Assembly (NCBI RefSeq): GCF_000816845.1
Contig: NZ_CP006879.1
Span: 186,001 to 250,000, forward strand
Reading direction: 5' to 3'
Source: Rhizobium gallicum bv. gallicum R602sp
GTDB taxonomy: Bacteria; Pseudomonadota; Alphaproteobacteria; Rhizobiales; Rhizobiaceae
DNA: 64,000 bases
The position numbers and the translations under genes are program-made. Below the pieces are notes generated by a model, which had not been told where the DNA came from, did no database searches, and saw nothing but the letters and a program-made list of their open reading frames with translations. Shown piece after piece: positions 1-9,231 of the stretch; within the stretch, counting starts at the first letter, position 1; each line of letters starts with the position of its first letter.

Positions 1-7
1 AGGAACC

Positions 8-1360
8 TCAAGCCGTCTTGCTGTAGTTCCGCGCCGATTGCAGCAGATAAGAATCGAAAGCGGCAGCAACGGCGCGGATCAGAAATCGCCCTTCTTCCCG
101 CAAACGAATGACCCCGCCCGCGTTTTCAAGAATTCCGTCGCTTTCTAGCATGGTGAGCCTGTCATTATCGTCGACAAGTGCGCCAGAATCGAAGCCATGT
201 TCGGCCGCGAGGGCCGGGATGTCGACTTGGAAGTCGCACATCAGGCGCTCGATGACGTTTGCTCGCAGCCGATCCTCGGCCGACAAGCGATAGCCTTTCA
301 TTATCGCAAAACGCCCGGATGCGATCCGTTGCGCGTAGTGACCGGGGAGTGCCTCGTTCTGGACGTAGCCGCCTGCCATGCGGCCAATCGCCGATGCACC
401 GAAACCGATGAGCGTCTCACAGGCGTCGGTGGTGTAGCCCTGGAAGTTGCGATGCAGTTGGCCGTTTGCCTGTGCAACCGCTAGACTGTCTCCCGGCCAA
501 GCGAAATGGTCGAGCCCAATGCGGCGATAGCCGGCTGCAAGAAGGTTTTCCGCGATCGCCTCCGCCTGGGCAACACGGCTTTCCGCGTTGGCGAGCGCGC
601 CTTCGTCGATCAGTCGCTGATGCTTCTTGAAGGAAGGTACGTGCGCATAGCCGAAGACTGCGAAACGGTCAGGGCGCATCTGGATTGCGACCTTGGTCGT
701 CTCGATGCAGGATTCGACCGTCTGGTGCGGCAGACCGTAGATAAGATCGAAATTGATGCTGTCGACGCCCGCCCGACGCAGGCGAGACACCGCCTGCATC
801 GTCTGTTCATCGCTTTGAGTTCGGTTGATCGCCTTCTGCACCACCGGATCGAAGCTCTGCACCCCGAGACTTGCTCGGTGGACCCCCGCTTCCCCGAGAA
901 CCGCTGCCATCTCCTGCTCTAGCGTCCTCGGATCGATTTCCAACGCGATTTGGGTGGAACTGGTGAAACTGAAATGCTCGCGCAGAAGCCCAATCAGCCC
1001 CAGCATTTTTTTCGGCCCCATGATTGTCGGCGTTCCTCCACCGAAATGCAGATGGTCGATGTTGAGCGGCGCTTTCGTCCTTGCAGATACAAGGCATATC
1101 TCCTCGCGCAGCATTTGCAGGTAGTCGAGGATCGGCCGGTCGCCGCGCGTGATCGTCGTATGACAGCCGCAGTACCAGCACATCGACTGACAAAACGGTA
1201 TGTGCACGTAAAGCGACGCCGGCTTTTCCAGCGGGATGGCGGCAAGCCAGTCGTTATAGGTGCTGGCATCAACATCGGGTGAGAAGCACGGCGATGTCGG
1301 GTAGCTCGTGTAGCGAGGCAGGCGCTCCTCGCCATATTTTACAACAAGAGCCGAATGCAT
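8..1360 (-). CDS. hemN: Oxygen-independent coproporphyrinogen III oxidase HemN
   Basis: Radical SAM enzyme that oxidatively decarboxylates coproporphyrinogen III to protoporphyrinogen IX without O2, supplying heme in microaerobic cells. The 450-residue protein begins MHSALVVKYGEERLPRYTSY and carries the radical SAM motif in HIPFCQSMCWYCGC (C-x3-C-x2-C, followed by the extra HemN cysteine) and the glycine-rich FGGGTPT segment. The open frame runs 73 codons further upstream, but that part is low-complexity and unlike the family; the start at 1360 gives the usual HemN length. It faces away from fixL, and a FixK/FNR-like site lies about 60 bases upstream. Its position next to fixLJK suggests it supplies heme for high-affinity oxidases and FixL under low oxygen. 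Family assignment is firm; regulation is inferred. Confidence 0.95.
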   Translation of the reverse strand: MHSALVVKYGEERLPRYTSYPTSPCFSPDVDASTYNDWLAAIPLEKPASLYVHIPFCQSMCWYCGCHTTITRGDRPILDYLQMLREEICLVSARTKAPLNIDHLHFGGGTPTIMGPKKMLGLIGLLREHFSFTSSTQIALEIDPRTLEQEMAAVLGEAGVHRASLGVQSFDPVVQKAINRTQSDEQTMQAVSRLRRAGVDSINFDLIYGLPHQTVESCIETTKVAIQMRPDRFAVFGYAHVPSFKKHQRLIDEGALANAESRVAQAEAIAENLLAAGYRRIGLDHFAWPGDSLAVAQANGQLHRNFQGYTTDACETLIGFGASAIGRMAGGYVQNEALPGHYAQRIASGRFAIMKGYRLSAEDRLRANVIERLMCDFQVDIPALAAEHGFDSGALVDDNDRLTMLESDGILENAGGVIRLREEGRFLIRAVAAAFDSYLLQSARNYSKTA

Positions 1361-1419
1361 GCTAAATCCTTCTCCAGAGGGCGGTTGTCGCATTCTATGC
1401 CCGCGCTTCGCATGGCTCT

Positions 1420-1433
1420 TTGATCGAAAACAA
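1420..1433. promoter_or_regulatory. Putative FixK/FNR-type anaerobox in the hemN-fixL gap
   Basis: TTGATCGAAAACAA resembles the FNR/FixK consensus TTGAT-N4-ATCAA. The first half-site is perfect and the second (AACAA) has one mismatch. It sits about 60 bases upstream of the hemN start, a workable distance for class II activation, and about 160 bases before fixL. FixK control of hemN is known in other rhizobia; here it is inferred from this one site. Confidence 0.5.
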
Positions 1434-1592
1434 GGAGTGCTTCGGACTACTCGCGATTTATGCTCCGCGGTCGAGCGCGGACACATAGGCAAATGGCGGG
1501 ATGACTGATGGCAGCAGCATGGTCTATGAAGAGCATTCGGCTCAATTGCGCTCTGCCAGTCGAGAGACGGCGTAGCCACAGCAACTAATCCT

Positions 1593-3125
1593 ATGGCGGA
1601 TCACGGAATGCATTCACAAAGCGTTGGTGGGAGGACGCGGTTCGGTAGGATGTTCGTCAGGTGGCGAGGCAAGCCGATCGCGACCTATATTATCGTCACC
1701 GCGGCTCCATTGGTTATTCTTGCACTGAGATTGGCATTTACGGAGCTTGTCGGCGACAGGCTGATTCTGTTTTCGTTTATCCCTGCTATTCTGATCGTCG
1801 CAATAGTCGGCGGCTTGAAGCCAGTCGTGCTTACTGCGGCAGCGTCGCTTGCCGCAGCTATCTTTGTTCAGCGATTGCATGATGCCGTCGATCCGACTGG
1901 CGTCGAATTGGTCTTCTTTGGCGCGTCGGTGTTTCTGATTGCTTGTCTGGGAGAGTCGCTGCAGGCGACGCGACACACCGTCGTCAAGATGGAAACTCTC
2001 GTGGCCGCCCGCGATGCGCATCTGAGATCGATCTTGGACACATTGCCCGACGCGACGGTGGTCATTGCGGCCGATGGCACGATTGTTTCCTTCAATGCCG
2101 CCGCCGTCCGGCAGTTCGGGTATGCGGAACAGGAAGTCATCGGCAAGAACCTGCGAGTATTGATGCCTGAACCTTATCGAGGCGACCACGACGGCTATAT
2201 GCAACGGTACCTTAGAACCGGCGAGAAGCGCGTCATCGGCATCGATCGTGTTGTCGTCGGGCGAAGGAAAGATGGATCGACCTTTCCCATGAAGCTGACC
2301 GTAGGCGAGATGAAATCGAGCGGTGAACGGTTTTTCACAGGCTTCATCAGAGACCTGACGGAGCGAGAAGAATCGGCCGCTCGCCTCGAGCAAATTCAGT
2401 CTGAGTTGGCGAGATTGGCCCGCCTGAGCGAAATGGGCGAAATGGCATCGACGCTTGCGCACGAGCTGAACCAGCCCTTATCAGCGATCGCAAATTACGC
2501 TCAGGGGTGTACGAGGCTATTGCGCGATATGGACAACACCCTCGCAACGAAAGTGCGAGGTGCCTTGGAGGAGATTGCGGGCCAGTCCCTGCGGGCGGGA
2601 CAGATCATCAAATGTCTTAGGGAGTTCGTCACGAAAGGCGAAACGGAAAAGGCACTCGAAGACATTCGCAAACTCGTGGAGGAGGCGGGCGCGCTGGCGC
2701 TAGTCGGTTCCCGCGCGAACGGAGTGATGACTTTGTTCGAATACCTACCCGGTGCTGAGATGGTGATGGTCGATCGTGTTCAGGTCCAACAGGTCCTCAT
2801 CAATCTGATGCGAAACGCCATCGAGGCGATGCGCCATGTCGATTATCGGGAGCTCACGATCCGCACGATGCCCACCGATGCGGGCGAAGTCGCCGTCGTT
2901 GTGGAAGACACCGGCGGAGGCATTCCAGAAGAAATTGCCGCGGAGCTCTTCAAGCCGTTCGTCACGACCAAGGCAAGTGGAATGGGCATCGGCCTTTCGA
3001 TCTCGAAACGTATTGTCGAAGCCCACGGCGGTGAAATCACAGTCTCGAAAAATGCGGCTGGCGGAGCTACGTTCCGGTTCACGCTCCCCGCCTATGGGGA
3101 AGGACGAACGGGTGGGAATGACTGA
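1593..3125 (+). CDS. fixL: Oxygen-sensing histidine kinase FixL
   Basis: Membrane-bound heme-PAS sensor kinase that autophosphorylates at low O2 and phosphorylates FixJ. The 510-residue protein has hydrophobic segments at about residues 30-120, a PAS domain at about 140-255, a HisKA domain and a C-terminal ATPase. The heme-ligand histidine is His199 in PYRGDHDGY, followed by conserved arginines. The phospho-acceptor is His290 in [13 protein letters not shown]. The ATPase carries N, G1 and G2 boxes ([26 protein letters not shown]). It overlaps fixJ by 8 bases, indicating translational coupling. No receiver domain is fused to it, so it is the classical FixL rather than the hybrid type of some Rhizobium plasmids. 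The first ATG of the frame was chosen; ATG at 1608 is an alternative. Confidence 0.95.
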   Translation: MADHGMHSQSVGGRTRFGRMFVRWRGKPIATYIIVTAAPLVILALRLAFTELVGDRLILFSFIPAILIVAIVGGLKPVVLTAAASLAAAIFVQRLHDAVDPTGVELVFFGASVFLIACLGESLQATRHTVVKMETLVAARDAHLRSILDTLPDATVVIAADGTIVSFNAAAVRQFGYAEQEVIGKNLRVLMPEPYRGDHDGYMQRYLRTGEKRVIGIDRVVVGRRKDGSTFPMKLTVGEMKSSGERFFTGFIRDLTEREESAARLEQIQSELARLARLSEMGEMASTLAHELNQPLSAIANYAQGCTRLLRDMDNTLATKVRGALEEIAGQSLRAGQIIKCLREFVTKGETEKALEDIRKLVEEAGALALVGSRANGVMTLFEYLPGAEMVMVDRVQVQQVLINLMRNAIEAMRHVDYRELTIRTMPTDAGEVAVVVEDTGGGIPEEIAAELFKPFVTTKASGMGIGLSISKRIVEAHGGEITVSKNAAGGATFRFTLPAYGEGRTGGND

Positions 3126-3732
3126 CTACACAGTTCATATCGTCGATGACGAAGAGCCGGTGCGGAAATCGTTTGCCTTCATGCTGGCCATGAACGGCTA
3201 TGCCGTGAAGTTGCATCAATCGGCTGCCTCGTTTCTTTCCTTCGCCCCGAGCATCCATAACGGAATTCTTGTTACCGACCTCAGGATGCCGGAGATCTCG
3301 GGTCTCGATCTCATCAGGCAACTCGGTATGAAAAAGATCCCCATCCCCTCCATCGTGATTACCGGACATGGTGATGTACCAATAGCAGTCGAGGCCATGA
3401 AAGCGGGCGCAGTCGACTTCATCGAAAAGCCTTTCGAGGATACCGCGATCATAGAGGCAATCGAACGAGCATCAGAACATTTAATCGTTCCAGGGGCCGA
3501 CGCCGACGAGATCACTGACATTCAAACCCGCCTCCAAACCCTGAGCGAGAGAGAGCGCCAGGTGCTCTTTGCCGTGGTGGCCGGCTTTCCGAACAAATCG
3601 ATCGCCCATGATCTCGATATCAGTCCCCGCACGGTGGAGGTGCATCGCGCCAGCGTCATGTCAAAAATGAAAGCAAAAAATCTTCCACATCTCGTGCGCA
3701 TGGCTCTCGCTGCCGGTTTAGGGCCTTCTTAG
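3118..3732 (+). CDS. fixJ: Response regulator FixJ
   Basis: Partner of FixL and transcription activator of fixK and other microaerobic genes. The 204-residue protein starts [17 protein letters not shown]. Its receiver domain has the acidic DDE cluster at 10-12, phospho-acceptor Asp54 in LVTDLRMP and the conserved Lys104 in EKPF. The C-terminal LuxR/GerE-type helix-turn-helix reads [21 protein letters not shown], then a recognition helix containing [13 protein letters not shown]. The ATG lies within the last codons of fixL, in another frame. A longer open frame begins at 2836, but that part is only the shadow of fixL. Confidence 0.95.
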   Translation: MTDYTVHIVDDEEPVRKSFAFMLAMNGYAVKLHQSAASFLSFAPSIHNGILVTDLRMPEISGLDLIRQLGMKKIPIPSIVITGHGDVPIAVEAMKAGAVDFIEKPFEDTAIIEAIERASEHLIVPGADADEITDIQTRLQTLSERERQVLFAVVAGFPNKSIAHDLDISPRTVEVHRASVMSKMKAKNLPHLVRMALAAGLGPS

Positions 3733-3818
3733 TTTCGTGGTATTGATCTCGCGCAATGCGCCGTCGTGCCGCAAGCCCTTAATGGGGACTCGCTGGCCCA
3801 AACCGCACGGCATCCCGT

Positions 3819-3836
3819 CTAAGTAATCTCCCTTAG
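3819..3836 (+). promoter_or_regulatory. Putative FixJ-dependent promoter element upstream of fixK
   Basis: CTAAGTAATCTCCCTTAG lies about 70-85 bases before the fixK start and resembles, from memory, the AAGTA-N5-CCTTA type of sequence found in FixJ-regulated fixK promoters. A weak FNR-like element (TTGATCTCGCGCAA, 3743-3756) lies further upstream and could be for autoregulation. The assignment rests on this resemblance and on the gene order. Confidence 0.45.
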
Positions 3837-3903
3837 TGAGGTAACCGAATTTTTCGCCGTGGCAAGAACTGGCAATCTTCCCCGAAACCATGGGGAATAC
3901 GAC

Positions 3904-4560
3904 ATGTATGCCACTTTCAAACCCGCAGCGCAGAGTGTCGTAATGCCGGAGAACGTTGCGCGGGCACAATTTCCCGGGGCGCACCTCGTTGTGACATATA
4001 AGGGCGGCCGAGTGATATATGCCGAAGGCGATAGCGTGGACAAATGCTATCAGGTTTGTGCCGGAGCTGTCCGTGAATACGGCCTCATCTCGGACGGACG
4101 GCGGCAGGTTGTTTCCTTCCATCTCGCAGGGGAGACGTTCGGCTTTGAAGCGGCCTCAAAGCATCGCTTTTTTGCCGAGGCTATCGCCGAGACAAGAATA
4201 ATCGTGTTTGCGCGGCGCCCTATCCAGGAGCATTCGCCGGAACTTCTTGCACTTGCATTGGTCGGCATGAAGCGTGCTCAGGAACATCTTTTGGTTATCG
4301 GGCGGCAATGTGCGGTTGAACGCGTCGCCGCATTCTTGATGGATCTCTCCGACCGTCTAGGTGGTGTTCGGCAGCTAAGGTTGCCGATGTCGCGACAGGA
4401 CATTGCGGACTATCTCGCCCTGACAATCGAGACCGTATCGCGTGCCATGACCGAGTTGAAGGAGCGGAAGGTGATCGCCCTGCGACATGTGAGGACAGTC
4501 GACATCATAAAGCCGGACGCGCTCCGTTCGCTTTGTCATCGGGCCGCACTGCGATCTTAG
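3904..4560 (+). CDS. fixK: Crp/Fnr-family regulator FixK
   Basis: Transcription activator of the Crp/Fnr superfamily that relays the FixLJ oxygen signal to genes with anaeroboxes. The protein of about 218 residues starts MYATFKPAAQSVVMPENV. It has a cyclic-nucleotide-binding-like beta roll (VIYAEGDSVDKCYQV, FHLAGETFGFEA) and a C-terminal winged helix-turn-helix (LPMSRQDIADYLALTIETVSR). No N-terminal cysteine cluster of the FNR type is present, so it should not bind an FeS cluster itself, which fits the FixK class. The start at 3904 has GGGGA nearby; an ATG at 3859 would add 15 atypical residues. It lies 171 bases after fixJ. FixK identity is inferred from sequence class and position. Confidence 0.88.
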   Translation: MYATFKPAAQSVVMPENVARAQFPGAHLVVTYKGGRVIYAEGDSVDKCYQVCAGAVREYGLISDGRRQVVSFHLAGETFGFEAASKHRFFAEAIAETRIIVFARRPIQEHSPELLALALVGMKRAQEHLLVIGRQCAVERVAAFLMDLSDRLGGVRQLRLPMSRQDIADYLALTIETVSRAMTELKERKVIALRHVRTVDIIKPDALRSLCHRAALRS

Positions 4561-5150
4561 CCCTCCATTATGCCGGTCCGTCGGTATCTTTGATCCGTGT
4601 CAGGAAGCAGCGACGCGGCAATCGCCTCCAAGGTCGGGTGACCTTCAATCAGCTCGCGGATCCGGTGCCGCATAGGTGCGGCGCGTCGCCGGCCCACCTT
4701 GGGGCCGAAGCCCCGCAGAACGCCCTGCAAGCTCATCTCGATGTCGTGAAGCTTGCCCTGAATGAACCTGCGGGCGGTCAGCAGCGCGCACTTCCTGGGC
4801 TGGAAGAGATTTGCAGTGGACTGCTCTGAACCAGCCAAGCCGCATCATCTGCGTAATACCCCGCGCATCCTTCTTGTCGGTCTCCACGGGCATCGTCTTG
4901 AAGGCCGCACGCACGTGGCGCGTCTCGATCAGTTCGACCGCCGGACCCGCCTTTGTCATCCCGGCATGGAGCCGAGCCACTGCGTCAAGACCGATCTGCT
5001 CCATGGCCACGCCGTGCTCGCCAAACCAGGCGATCAGCGCATCGGGTAGCCATTGAATAGGGACTTTCGACGACGATCCACAGATGCTTATGCCGCTTTC
5101 GTCATATGCTGTCGGCGGAGCTTTCGACATCATCTATGCGTTAAGCAGAT
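4557..5150 (-). mobile_element. Degenerate IS110-family transposase remnant
   Basis: The minus strand encodes pieces typical of IS110-type transposases: IGLDA, IETRHVRAAFKTMPVETDKKDARG, MMRLGWFRAVHCKSLPAQEVRA in one frame, then LLTARRFIQGKLHDIEMSLQGVLRGFGPKVG in another. The C-terminal Transposase_20 part is missing here. The frameshift near 4800 makes it non-functional. Related C-terminal IS110 sequence occurs at 43227-43606. No terminal repeats could be defined, as expected for this family. Confidence 0.8.
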
Positions 5151-6197
5151 CGCCGAGACCTTGCTAGCCGCGCCTTCATGGACGCTGGCATGCACGTCAG
5201 CGTCATGTATAGGACGTCGAAAGAAAGGACTGCGTTGGCGATGCAGCCGATGCTGATATAGACAATGCTCCACCGCCTGCCTGGGCTTCAGCGCCTCATG
5301 CTCCCGATGGGCAGCCGCGAGCCGAGGCGACGGCGATCACAGCTTTGAGCGCACAGAATTGGCGAGTGCCAGATCGTCGGCAGGGCTGAAGTCGGTGGCG
5401 CCCTGTGGGCCAAGCCTCACCACGGCGGCAAAATCGTCTTACAGGCCGGTGACGATGATGTGGCGGGCAATCAGGTCTTCGACCATATGCCCGGTGAAAA
5501 GCGATTATAAATCGATATCCTACGTTCTTTGATTTCTCATCGCGAAAGCCGGGGTGATAGCGCGTAGGTTGCTTCCTCATACCGCAGTTTTCACGAATCT
5601 CATTTAGATCACGCTGAATTTTTACCTTTCTTTCGGCTGCGTCTTGGATCTATAGAGCGCTCTCCTTCGGTCGCCCCCTAGTTGAACCAGGCGGAGTTTT
5701 CAGAAATCAAATTGACTTACAGGGATTGCAGGAGTGAGTGCCGATAACGCTCACTGGCCGAGTGATGCTCAGGCCATGGCCGGGCTTTCCCAGCTAGCCA
5801 AATGGGATATCAATGGACACGGAAATGGATCGGTCCTTCGCATGGGTGATGAATATCGAGATCGACGATAATGGCTGAAGGCGACCCTGAGCTGGCCGAA
5901 GGGCTAAACGTGAATTTGGACCCAAATTCAAGGTAATCTAGATGATTGGATGGCGGTTGGAGCAAAGACCGGCGGATCTTTTTCCAGGCCCAAGCGACCG
6001 ATTTCCGCGCCCCTGATTTGTGTTCGTGGGGCGTGGATTACTGAAGCAATTTGGCTAAGCCCTCAAAAATTGCTATAACTCAAAAAATCTCCAAAAAGGT
6101 ATAAGAAACGACTGAAATGTGGCGGTGACAAAGTGATTCAAATCGGTTCAAGCTGGTGCATGCCAACCAACGAGTGGCTGGAAAAAAGGGACGGGCG
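5151..6197. other. Gene-poor stretch, probably decayed accessory DNA
   Basis: No convincing gene is visible. The minus strand between about 5150 and 5550 has coding-like fragments broken by stops, but none is recognisable. The last 150 bases are AT-richer (around 6060-6110) and probably hold the promoter of the XRE-type gene that follows. Confidence 0.5.
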
Positions 6198-6701
6198 GTG
6201 ACGGAAGATCTAGCAAGCTACAGAAGTTCAAGAGGCCTCGTCAGCACCGCCGATCCAGAAGTTGACAAGCCAATCTATCGAAAGCCCGGTTTCGATGGCA
6301 GAATTACAACCCTGGGGCACATGGAGGAATTGATCAGCGCATTTCTGAAGAAAACGCGCGAAGCTCAAGGCCTCTCTCGCGCCGACGTTGCCCCAATGCT
6401 TGGTCTGTCGATACCTGTATACGGACGTTACGAGCGGGCATTTTCCAAAATGACTGTCACCCGGATGATTCATCTCTGTGAGATTCTCGGCTTCATGCCA
6501 ATGGATATGATCTTTGAAGCTGCGCCCCATCTTTGGGGGCGCACATCAGAGGAAGCCGAGGATTGTCTAACACTGGCTCGGATTCTAAGGAGCCTTCCGA
6601 GCGACACGACGCGCGATCTCATTCGGCTCTTGCAGCGAATGATCCCCGATGACAACGAGAGCGAAAGAGGTATCAATGGCGGAACGGAGACCGCTAAGTG
6701 A
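6198..6701 (+). CDS. XRE-type helix-turn-helix regulator (paralog 1)
   Basis: Small DNA-binding protein of about 167 residues. A Cro/CI-type helix-turn-helix lies in the middle (LKKTREAQGLSRADVAPMLGLSIPVYGRYERA), followed by MIHLCEILGFMP and APHLWGRT. The N-terminal segment VDKPIYRKPGFDGRI is almost the same as IDKPVYRKPFDGRI in the second XRE protein at 11045, so the two are paralogs. GTG at 6198 is preferred because AAAAGGGA lies just upstream; an ATG at 6156 would add 14 residues. It is convergent with repC. Target genes are unknown. Confidence 0.8.
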   Translation: MTEDLASYRSSRGLVSTADPEVDKPIYRKPGFDGRITTLGHMEELISAFLKKTREAQGLSRADVAPMLGLSIPVYGRYERAFSKMTVTRMIHLCEILGFMPMDMIFEAAPHLWGRTSEEAEDCLTLARILRSLPSDTTRDLIRLLQRMIPDDNESERGINGGTETAK

Positions 6702-6997
6702 GCGTGATCTGTACCGATGAAGCCCCGGTCCAGCAGGCGTTGCTCGATGCCGCAGCCGACTTGTTTCCGTCGTTTGCCGCGATAGACACCCGCAACCCCA
6801 CAACGCCAAGCCTTACACTTTTTCATTTCCGTCTGATCACCGCATGTGCCGATCCCCAAAGACTTGATTTTGATGGTTTCCGTCGATCCCTCTGGACGTG
6901 CCTGCGAAAATCATCGCCGGTTGCAAGACCATGCACGAGGAAGAAGCGGCGAACGCAGCTAAGTTTGCCCGATGTCTCGATGTTTTGCCTCCAGTGA
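6698..6997 (+). CDS. Possible small coupled ORF after the XRE gene
   Basis: A 99-codon frame starts at a GTG that overlaps the stop of the XRE gene (GTGA). The product (SVICTDEAPVQQALLDAAAD near the start) resembles nothing I recognise. Its 3' end overlaps the repC 3' end on the other strand. A similar ATGA-overlapping small ORF follows the second XRE paralog at 11575, the only reason to take it seriously. Confidence 0.25.
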   Translation: MSVICTDEAPVQQALLDAAADLFPSFAAIDTRNPTTPSLTLFHFRLITACADPQRLDFDGFRRSLWTCLRKSSPVARPCTRKKRRTQLSLPDVSMFCLQ

Positions 6998-8251
6998 GTT
7001 GCGGGCAGCGAGTCCGAAAACAGACCGGGCAAGGTATAATTTGCCCGCGGCCGCTCGCTCAGTCATTGCCCGCAAATACCCGCCCGGCGAGCTGACGTCC
7101 TGGCGATTTGTTTTTTCAAGGGTAATCGCCACTGCCACGGCGGCTTGCTGCTCACCCATCTTCTCGACAGCGCGGCGGCGGGCATCCTCCGAGATCCCGG
7201 CATAGCGGCACAACATCGGTGTCAGCCGGACCAGATCCGCCCAGGTGTTGGGTTTGTACCCGAGTTCCCTAAGCGCCGGCGCTGCGCGCAAGACTTCCTG
7301 AAGAGCAACCAGCGCTTTCCGCTGATCATATTGCTCGTTGACTGAGCTCTGCCGGCTCCCCAGACTTTTTTCAAAAGCCCCTTTGCTGGCGCCAGCTTTC
7401 GAGAAATTAGGTTCTTCGGCGTGAGCCAGACATTGCTCATCATTACTACGTTTAGATTGATAGGAGAGTGTAATCTGTTTGTGCATGCCGTTTTCGACAT
7501 ACACGCATGTCGTTTTTCGAGCGGCGGGCTCACTTCGATATCGGGGAGCTAGCTGCATCAGCCGATCGATGGTCCACTCAAGAAGGAATGTAGCGCGGCG
7601 CAGCAACTCGCTTGGTGCCTTGGCAGCCACTTCCACATAACTGCTGATGCGCTCGATGCGACCGGCGACACGTTGGCGCGCTGCTGCGCCAAGATCAGCA
7701 GCAGCAGCGAGGGCATAACGGGTATTGCGCAACGCTCCTCGATAGCGCCGAAGCGCGGCCTCTGCTGCCTTCTTTTCCGCACGCACCTCTTTCACGAGCT
7801 CATGAAGCTCGGCATAACGCACGATCAGAATTCGAAGATCGACTCCGCACGCATCCGTTATCTCGCCATCAGCGTTTCGGATCGGATATCGTTTGTAATT
7901 CCCGCTGTCCTGCGTCGTGATCAGACCCACATCGAAAAGGCGGGAAAGCATTCGGCTGACCCGACCAACTGAACGGCCGATCTCAAAAGCCAATTGCCGG
8001 TTCGATTTGAACACAATCGGTCGCCCGGTTCGATCGAAAGACTCGGCGGGAGCGGTGTTGATCAATGCCAGCAAAAGATGGCTTTCTGTCCCATTTATCA
8101 CGCCTGTGCAGGTCAGATTTTGAACAAGCACTGCCAGTTGAGCGCGTGTCACCGTTCCGATTTCGGCCGATTGTGCGCGTCGGCGGAATTCGATGCGTTG
8201 TGGCGTTATCCTGCGGCCTATTGGCCGCCGATACGCGATAATATCTTCCAT
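6959..8251 (-). CDS. repC: Plasmid replication initiator RepC (without repAB)
   Basis: Replication initiator of the alphaproteobacterial repABC family; in such plasmids RepC binds an origin within its own coding sequence. The 430-residue protein has the typical N-terminal winged-helix part (VTRAQLAVLVQNL, VFKSNRQLAFEIGRSVGRVSRMLSRL), a central segment LVKEVRAEKKAAEAALRRYR, and a C-terminal domain with LGYKPNTWADLVRLTPMLCRYAGIS. The ATG has GGAGG upstream. repA and repB are absent within the window on either side, so this is an orphan or leftover copy. A candidate counter-transcript RNA lies upstream on the opposite strand, as in true repABC loci. The gene appears intact. Confidence 0.9.
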   Translation of the reverse strand: MEDIIAYRRPIGRRITPQRIEFRRRAQSAEIGTVTRAQLAVLVQNLTCTGVINGTESHLLLALINTAPAESFDRTGRPIVFKSNRQLAFEIGRSVGRVSRMLSRLFDVGLITTQDSGNYKRYPIRNADGEITDACGVDLRILIVRYAELHELVKEVRAEKKAAEAALRRYRGALRNTRYALAAAADLGAAARQRVAGRIERISSYVEVAAKAPSELLRRATFLLEWTIDRLMQLAPRYRSEPAARKTTCVYVENGMHKQITLSYQSKRSNDEQCLAHAEEPNFSKAGASKGAFEKSLGSRQSSVNEQYDQRKALVALQEVLRAAPALRELGYKPNTWADLVRLTPMLCRYAGISEDARRRAVEKMGEQQAAVAVAITLEKTNRQDVSSPGGYLRAMTERAAAGKLYLARSVFGLAARNSLEAKHRDIGQT

Positions 8252-8311
8252 GCCCTCGCCTCCGTTGAGGACCAGGTAAAGCTCCGCCGTTCACCGAAAT
8301 GGTGTTTTCTG

Positions 8312-8340
8312 TTGACAAGGAAGTAAGGGTCTGCGAGAAA
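8312..8340 (+). promoter_or_regulatory. Putative promoter of the repC counter-transcript RNA
   Basis: TTGACA at 8312-8317 is a consensus -35. Seventeen bases further is GAGAAA (8335-8340), a weak -10. Transcription would run away from repC across its leader. The element is assigned because it places the RNA end exactly at the hairpin terminator at 8371. Confidence 0.45.
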
Positions 8341-8346
8341 GGTTTT

Positions 8347-8404
8347 GGCTTAAATTATTCTCTTACAGACCCGCTTCCGGATTTCTTCGGGAGCGGTTTT
8401 TCTT
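8347..8404 (+). ncRNA. Candidate antisense ctRNA (incA-type) of the repC leader
   Basis: In repABC plasmids a short antisense RNA from the repB-repC gap limits RepC synthesis and sets incompatibility. Here a TTGACA promoter-like element and an intrinsic terminator frame about 58 nucleotides on the strand opposite repC, roughly 100-150 bases upstream of the repC start. Size, position and polarity all fit the ctRNA class. The exact 5' end is a guess from the -35 position. Confidence 0.5.
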
Positions 8405-8407
8405 TTT
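8371..8407 (+). terminator. Intrinsic terminator of the putative ctRNA
   Basis: CCGCTTCC pairs with GGGAGCGG (8371-8378 with 8389-8396; one G-U pair, 10-base loop) and is followed by TTTTTCTTTTT. It is a strong rho-independent terminator on the plus strand, with no protein gene upstream on that strand to need it. Confidence 0.75.
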
Positions 8408-8802
8408 CTGGTCGTTTCATCATCTCCGTTTCAAGCCCGACTTACGCGTCGGAACCGTTGTGTTGAATACAAGAAAGCATATCTCAACAAAGCAATTTGG
8501 CGCAAGACGCGTGCTAATATGGGCTACCGCGCGATGCAAGATCGACCTGTACAGAATCATATCTGTCTAATTTTTATGAGTATTTTGAATGGATAGTGCT
8601 TATGCAAATTGCAGTTGCGCGATCCATTTTGCTTCGCATCATTGATCCCGGGTCGGCGGTTTCGTGGCCTTCGAACGCCTGCAGTTCAGGTCAATGACCA
8701 TCGACGCGTGGGAAAGCAAAGTTCCCCTGTCGTACTTGTTGGTTGAGAGTGGGGGACACGGGTCCCCACCGCGGGAGGCCGCCATCTGGTCGGGACCGTG
8801 AG
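8408..8802. other. Non-coding stretch, content unknown
   Basis: In a complete repABC locus repB would lie here on the minus strand; no ParB-like sequence could be read. The stretch from 8450 to 8640 is AT-rich and carries no gene I can support. Confidence 0.5.
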
Positions 8803-9231
8803 CTAGCCGGCGTGAAGGCCGAACAGGATTGAACGCCGGACGCGGTGGATCTCCTCCGACAGTCCCCGAATCTCGTCGATAGTGAGCGTACGGTTCGCCC
8901 CGTCGGTGTCGACACACACAACGAACGCGATTGCATTCTTCCTGGGGTTGGCGGACGCCAATTCGATGCCATGCGCTAGCAGGTTGCGGGTCCGCGCGAC
9001 TCGTTCTACCGCACCGAGATGCTCCGCCATGGCGGGTTGATCCTCGGAAAGCCGTTGGGCGTAGACACGCCAATGGGAGATGATCGGCCCTCGAAGCGTT
9101 CGTCTTTGATCATCAGCAGCCGCGAGTTGCCGACGCATCTCACCTTCCAAGAAACTCCATTGGATTTGCACCTGACCAATCTCGCAGGCCAGGTCGCGCA
9201 ATGTCGGAAAAGTGTCATCAGGAGCGGTCAT
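8803..9231 (-). CDS. Hypothetical protein with HEPN-like R-x4-H motif
   Basis: A 142-residue protein starting MTAPDDTFPTLRDLACEIG. It contains LEGEMRRQLAAADDQ and the segment RTRNLLAHGIEL; RNLLAH fits the R-x4-6-H signature of HEPN RNase-like domains. The N-terminal helix with QIQWSFLEGEMR is also usual for small helical proteins of this type. Such proteins occur in toxin-antitoxin and phage-defence loci. No partner nucleotidyltransferase is seen next to it. The function is unknown; the motif match is suggestive only. Confidence 0.55.
   Translation of the reverse strand: MTAPDDTFPTLRDLACEIGQVQIQWSFLEGEMRRQLAAADDQRRTLRGPIISHWRVYAQRLSEDQPAMAEHLGAVERVARTRNLLAHGIELASANPRKNAIAFVVCVDTDGANRTLTIDEIRGLSEEIHRVRRSILFGLHAG

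Noticed and set aside
1614..2462. 282-codon minus-strand frame opposite fixL
   Set aside because: A shadow of fixL; the product has no motif.
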